Part shown: one piece after another, positions 61,243 to 64,000 of the stretch
Layout: each line of letters opens with the position of its first letter
How positions within the stretch are numbered: position 1 is the first letter of the stretch
Assembly: GCF_003148685.1 (NCBI RefSeq)
Contig: NZ_QGGR01000024.1
Coordinates: 62,001 to 126,000, forward strand
DNA from: Actinoplanes xinjiangensis
GTDB lineage: Bacteria > Actinomycetota > Actinomycetes > Mycobacteriales > Micromonosporaceae
DNA length: 64,000 nucleotides
Direction of reading: 5' to 3'
The notes under the pieces: generated by a model
The model's database searches: none
What the model was told of the DNA's origin: nothing
The model's input: the letters and a program-made list of their open reading frames with translations, nothing else
Program-made: the position numbers and the translations under genes

Positions 61243-62232
61243 GTGGTCAGTCCGTTCCAGCTCGAGGAGATCTTCCAGGACGTTGCGGACGGGTCGGCGC
61301 GGCAGCTGCGCCGACCCGTCCGCGGTTCGCCGCAGGGCATCGCGGTGACTCTGATCGCTGACTACACGTTGCGCAACGACGGCTGGCTACCGGCAACTGC
61401 CCTGCTCACCCTGCTCGGTGATTTCGGGGTCACCCATGCCGCCGCGCGCATGGCGATCAGCAGGCTGGTGCGGCGTGGGGTGCTGGACAGCCGTCGGCAG
61501 GGCCGGTACAGCTCGTACCAGTTGACCGCGCAGGCCGCCGACGAACTGTCGGTCGGTGGTGTCGGGATCGCTGAATTCGCGGTCGAGCCGGATTCCTGGG
61601 ACGGGTTCTGGACGTTCGTGACCTTCTCGATGCCGAAGGAGGAGACCACGCGGCGCAGCGCCCTGCGCGTCCGGCTGCGATGGAACGGGTATGCGCCGCT
61701 GTATGACGGCGTCTGGGTGTCACCGCAGCCGCTGACCACGCGGGAGCGGGCAGACCTGGCAGCCGTGGCGTCTGGCACGATCACCGTGGTCCGCGCCCAG
61801 CACCTGCCGCTGGACACCGAGACCGACCGCAGCCCGGTCGAGGCCTGGGACATCGACGCCATCGCCGAGCACTACGAGGCCTTCATCCGCCAGTGGAGCG
61901 CCATGCTGCCCGGGATCACCGACGGCAGCGTCACCGGGGCCGAGGCGGTACGCGCTCGCACCGAGGTGATGGACACCTACCGCCGCTTCCCGACCATCGA
62001 TCCCCAACTGCCGACCAAGCTCATGCCTCCCGGCTGGCCCCGTGGGCGCGCCCGGGAGGTGTTCGTCGCGGTGTACGACGGCCTGGCCGGCCCGGCGCAG
62101 GAGTACGTGCGGGCCGTTGCCGCCGAGGCCGCGAATGGATCCCAGCCCGGCATCCAGGCGCACACCGTGGCTGAGATGCACGCCGGCATCCGGACGATCG
62201 AGGAGCGGCGTGGCGCTCGTGTGAGTCGGTAG
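61243..62232 (+). CDS. PaaX-family transcriptional regulator (second copy)
   Basis: The 329-residue protein starts VVSPFQLEEIF at a GTG with GGAG about six bases before. It parallels the copy at 36578-37552 throughout: winged helix HAAARMAISRLVRRGVLDSRRQGRYSSYQL, WDGFWTFVTFSMPKE, LRWNGYAPLYDGVWVSP, AVRARTEVMDTYRRFPTIDPQLP and GWPRGRAREVFVAVYDGL. Divergence from the permease and closeness to the pectate-lyase relic and GH43 suggest it controls sugar-acid or pectin genes. The ligand is unknown; classical PaaX binds phenylacetyl-CoA, but the neighbours here are carbohydrate genes. Confidence 0.88.
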   Translation: MVSPFQLEEIFQDVADGSARQLRRPVRGSPQGIAVTLIADYTLRNDGWLPATALLTLLGDFGVTHAAARMAISRLVRRGVLDSRRQGRYSSYQLTAQAADELSVGGVGIAEFAVEPDSWDGFWTFVTFSMPKEETTRRSALRVRLRWNGYAPLYDGVWVSPQPLTTRERADLAAVASGTITVVRAQHLPLDTETDRSPVEAWDIDAIAEHYEAFIRQWSAMLPGITDGSVTGAEAVRARTEVMDTYRRFPTIDPQLPTKLMPPGWPRGRAREVFVAVYDGLAGPAQEYVRAVAAEAANGSQPGIQAHTVAEMHAGIRTIEERRGARVSR

Positions 62233-62563
62233 GCGGCGGCGGTGATACGGAGACGGCGGGCGTCGCGGCTGTCGAGCTGGTCGCCGACGATGTGATGCGG
62301 CCTTCGCCGACCGTGCGTGGTTAGACCCGACAGTGGCGGGGCCCGGCGGCTTCGTGATGGATCCCGCCGACGCCGATGCCCTCGCGTATCTGGTCATGGG
62401 CACGCTCGGCGTGCAGCAGGCCGGGTGCGAGCGACGGTACTCCACCTGGCCGGCCCCGTGTCCGGCCGGCGGATACCGCTGGTGGTGGACAACGGCGAGC
62501 ACCTGTTGCCAGGTCCTTGCCGGCCGACCGACTGCTCCCTCGCCAGGAGTCGAGGATCGTCGA
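62233..62563. other. intergenic with coding-like scraps
   Basis: A plus-strand piece near 62460-62515 reads IPLVVDNGEHLLPGP, resembling the Walker B region of NB-ARC regulators, but it has no continuation on either side. Otherwise nothing is recognised. Confidence 0.3.
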
Positions 62564-62591
62564 TTGACAAACTTAGACTCCACCGTAATAC
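62564..62591 (+). promoter_or_regulatory. sigma70-like promoter directing a truncated gene
   Basis: TTGACA and TAATAC are separated by 16 bp, the best promoter match in the window. Transcription would start near 62598, only about 10 bp before the truncated pectate lyase frame, so the promoter has been joined to the 3' part of the gene. Confidence 0.6.
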
Positions 62592-62607
62592 TATTTGATA
62601 TATGTAG

Positions 62608-63296
62608 ATGCGGCGCCCTCGCAACAACATCGCCTACACCGGCACCCCCACCTCGAACATGACCAGTACCACCGCCTCGAACAACTCCTGGAACCTGCCC
62701 GTCACCCTCAACGACGCCCAGTTCCAGAGTGTGTCGACGTCCGGCTGGGACGCCCCACGCCAGGCCGACGGCAGCCTGCCCGTGCTGCCTCATCTCCGCC
62801 TCGCCCCGAACAGCACCTTGATCGACAAGGGCACCGACGTCGGCCTGCCCCACACCGGCCCGGCACCGGATCTCGGCGCCTTCGAGCAATCCGGCGGCAC
62901 GGCCCCGACGGGACAACGGTACGAGGCCGAGACCGTTCCGGCGGTGTGCCAGGGCGCCATCGACACCAACAACGCGGGCTATTCCGGCAGCGGCTTCTGC
63001 AACGGCAATGCCGCGGTGGGCGCCTATGCCCAGTTCACGGTGAACGCGTCGACGGCTGGTACGGCCATCCTGAGGATCCGGTCGCCAACGGCGCCACCAG
63101 TGGCGCCGCACGACCGGCGATCCGGATCCTCAACGGGTCCTCGATCGCCACCGTGCCGTTCCAATCCACCGGCTCCTGGACCACATGGGCCCCCAAGAAC
63201 CTGAACGTCGCACTCCACCCGGGCAGCAACACCATCCGGGTCGACCCGGCCACAGCCACAGGGCTGCCCAACGTCGACCACCTCGACGTCAACTGA
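62608..63296 (+). pseudogene. 5'-truncated, frameshifted pectate lyase (PL9-like) with C-terminal CBM35
   Basis: The frame opens inside a beta-helix polysaccharide lyase (NNSWNLPVTLNDAQFQSVST, SLPVLPHLRLAPNSTLIDKG, APDLGAFEQSG), the C-terminal signature of PL9-type pectate lyases. There is no start codon with a ribosome site and no signal peptide. A CBM35 follows (QRYEAETVPAVCQGAIDTNN to TAILRIR). Near 63083 the homology moves frame (VANGATSGAARPAIRILNGS to GLPNVDHLDVN, stop at 63296), consistent with one missing G in CGGGTCGCC. Both lesions make it non-functional. It ends 46 bp before the next gene, which may still use its transcript. Confidence 0.82.
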
Positions 63297-63342
63297 GGAC
63301 AGGAAAACAGAGCGCGGCACAACTCCAACGAAAGGCAGCGCC

Positions 63343-64000
63343 ATGACCCGTACGTCACCCAAGACATCGAAGTGGGGAGGGCTGGCCGCTGCGGCATTGC
63401 TGTTCCTGTCGGTGACAGCATCCGGCCCGGTCGCCGTGGCGGCAAGCACGACCAGTGCGATGCCCACCTCAGCCGCCCCATCGATGGATCTCTACGACCG
63501 TGTCTCCCCGTACAGTCCCGCGGACTACACCGCCGACTCCTGGGCCTTGTTCTCGTCGAGCAGGACTACAGCCCATGGCCTGGTCATGGTGCGCGGGCTG
63601 AAGGACCTGGTCGCCGACTACAAGACTCGCTCCGCGAGCAGGTACACGAGCGACTCCTGGACGCCGATGGCCAAGGCGCTGGACACCGCGGCCAGCGTCG
63701 CCACGAACCCGTCGGCGACAGCGCCGGAAGTCGCCGCCGCGAAGACGGCAATGGTGACCGCCGCCGACAACCTGGTAGCCGCCGACGAAGGAACGTTCCA
63801 CACCATCACGAACAGCACCTTCTGGAACGACACCAGCGGCAACCCCATCTATTCGCAGGGTGGCGGCGTCTTCAAGTTCGGCGACACCTACTACTGGTAC
63901 GGCGTGCACTATCGCGGCGCCGAAAGCTACCGGGCGAACCCGACGAAGAAGTACGACAACGAGGTCTCGTTCGTATCGATTCCGGTGTACTCGTCGAAGG
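63343..64000 (+). CDS. secreted GH43-like glycosidase, N-terminal part (runs off window)
   Basis: The frame is open to the window end (219 codons). A signal peptide (WGGLAAAALLFLSVTASGPVAVAA) is followed by a helical region (about 40-145) of FIVAR-like character (ADYTADSWALF, YTSDSWTPMAKALDTAASVA) and then FWNDTSGNPIYSQGGGVFKFGDTYYWYGVHY, the opening of a GH43-type propeller, most like exo-beta-1,3-galactanases. The ATG follows GAAAGG. The catalytic residues beyond the first blade are outside the window. Its place after the pectate lyase relic suggests a continuing pectin/arabinogalactan cluster. Confidence 0.78.
   Translation, partial: MTRTSPKTSKWGGLAAAALLFLSVTASGPVAVAASTTSAMPTSAAPSMDLYDRVSPYSPADYTADSWALFSSSRTTAHGLVMVRGLKDLVADYKTRSASRYTSDSWTPMAKALDTAASVATNPSATAPEVAAAKTAMVTAADNLVAADEGTFHTITNSTFWNDTSGNPIYSQGGGVFKFGDTYYWYGVHYRGAESYRANPTKKYDNEVSFVSIPVYSSK

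Noticed and set aside
1..64000. CRISPR arrays, tRNA or rRNA genes, prophage or integrase genes
   Set aside because: No spaced repeats, cloverleaf-like segments, rRNA cores, integrases or phage structural genes were seen while reading both strands.

Overview
This is high-GC, actinomycete-type DNA. GTG starts, purine-rich ribosome binding sites, long chains of ATGA/GTGA stop-start overlaps and secreted CBM35/ricin-tailed glycan enzymes all fit an actinomycete, probably a soil or plant-litter Micromonosporaceae or relative. The family placement is inference. No rRNA, tRNA or CRISPR array was seen.

Layout. 1-3.4 kb: remains of an L-fucose/L-fuconate-type sugar acid operon. It holds an in-frame chimera of an ABC sugar-binding lipoprotein with an internally deleted fuconate dehydratase, then a lactonase-type amidohydrolase and a FadR-type GntR regulator, with three matching palindromic operator sites. 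3.7-9.2 kb: a DM9-repeat protein, a GH10 xylanase with a ricin module, a PilZ protein and a secreted S1 protease. 9.6-11.8 kb: a large XRE/NB-ARC/TPR regulator.

12.8-32.0 kb is a biosynthetic locus that I cannot match to a known product. Twelve minus-strand genes, nearly all translationally coupled, encode an LLM oxidoreductase, an O-methyltransferase-like enzyme, a ThDP E1 alpha/beta pair, two PLP aminotransferases, a free carrier protein, an RraA-type aldolase, a P450, a seryl-tRNA-synthetase-like amino acid:carrier protein ligase, an AMP-ligase/ketoreductase/carrier megaprotein and a free condensation domain. A divergent DUF1116 (AllG/YlbE-like) gene and a coupled pair of ABC half-exporters complete it. 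A plausible logic is that an amino acid is loaded on the free carrier, an acyl or keto acid is loaded and reduced on the ligase-KR-carrier protein, and the two are joined by the condensation enzyme. The E1 pair, aldolase and aminotransferases would make an unusual building block.

33.1-38.9 kb: a pectin/arabinan utilisation block (decayed CE2 esterase, pectinesterase, two GH43 enzymes, a PaaX regulator) with three copies of a LacI-type operator. 39.2-49.1 kb: mostly housekeeping or hypothetical genes (NmrA-like, secreted EEP nuclease fold, ZIP transporter, Spo0M, two CNNM/CorC proteins, MerR, GNAT) and an IS630-like relic. 49.5-56.6 kb: a rhamnogalacturonan/galactan operon of CBM35-bearing enzymes (PL11, GH53, CE2, CE12) with a decayed second CE12 gene. 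57.2-64 kb: a DUF1996 secreted protein with duplicated inserts, a GntP permease, a second PaaX regulator, a truncated pectate-lyase/CBM35 pseudogene behind an intact promoter, and the start of a secreted GH43-like protein.

A recurring theme is decay of plant-polymer genes: at least five truncated, fused or frameshifted relics sit among intact homologues.
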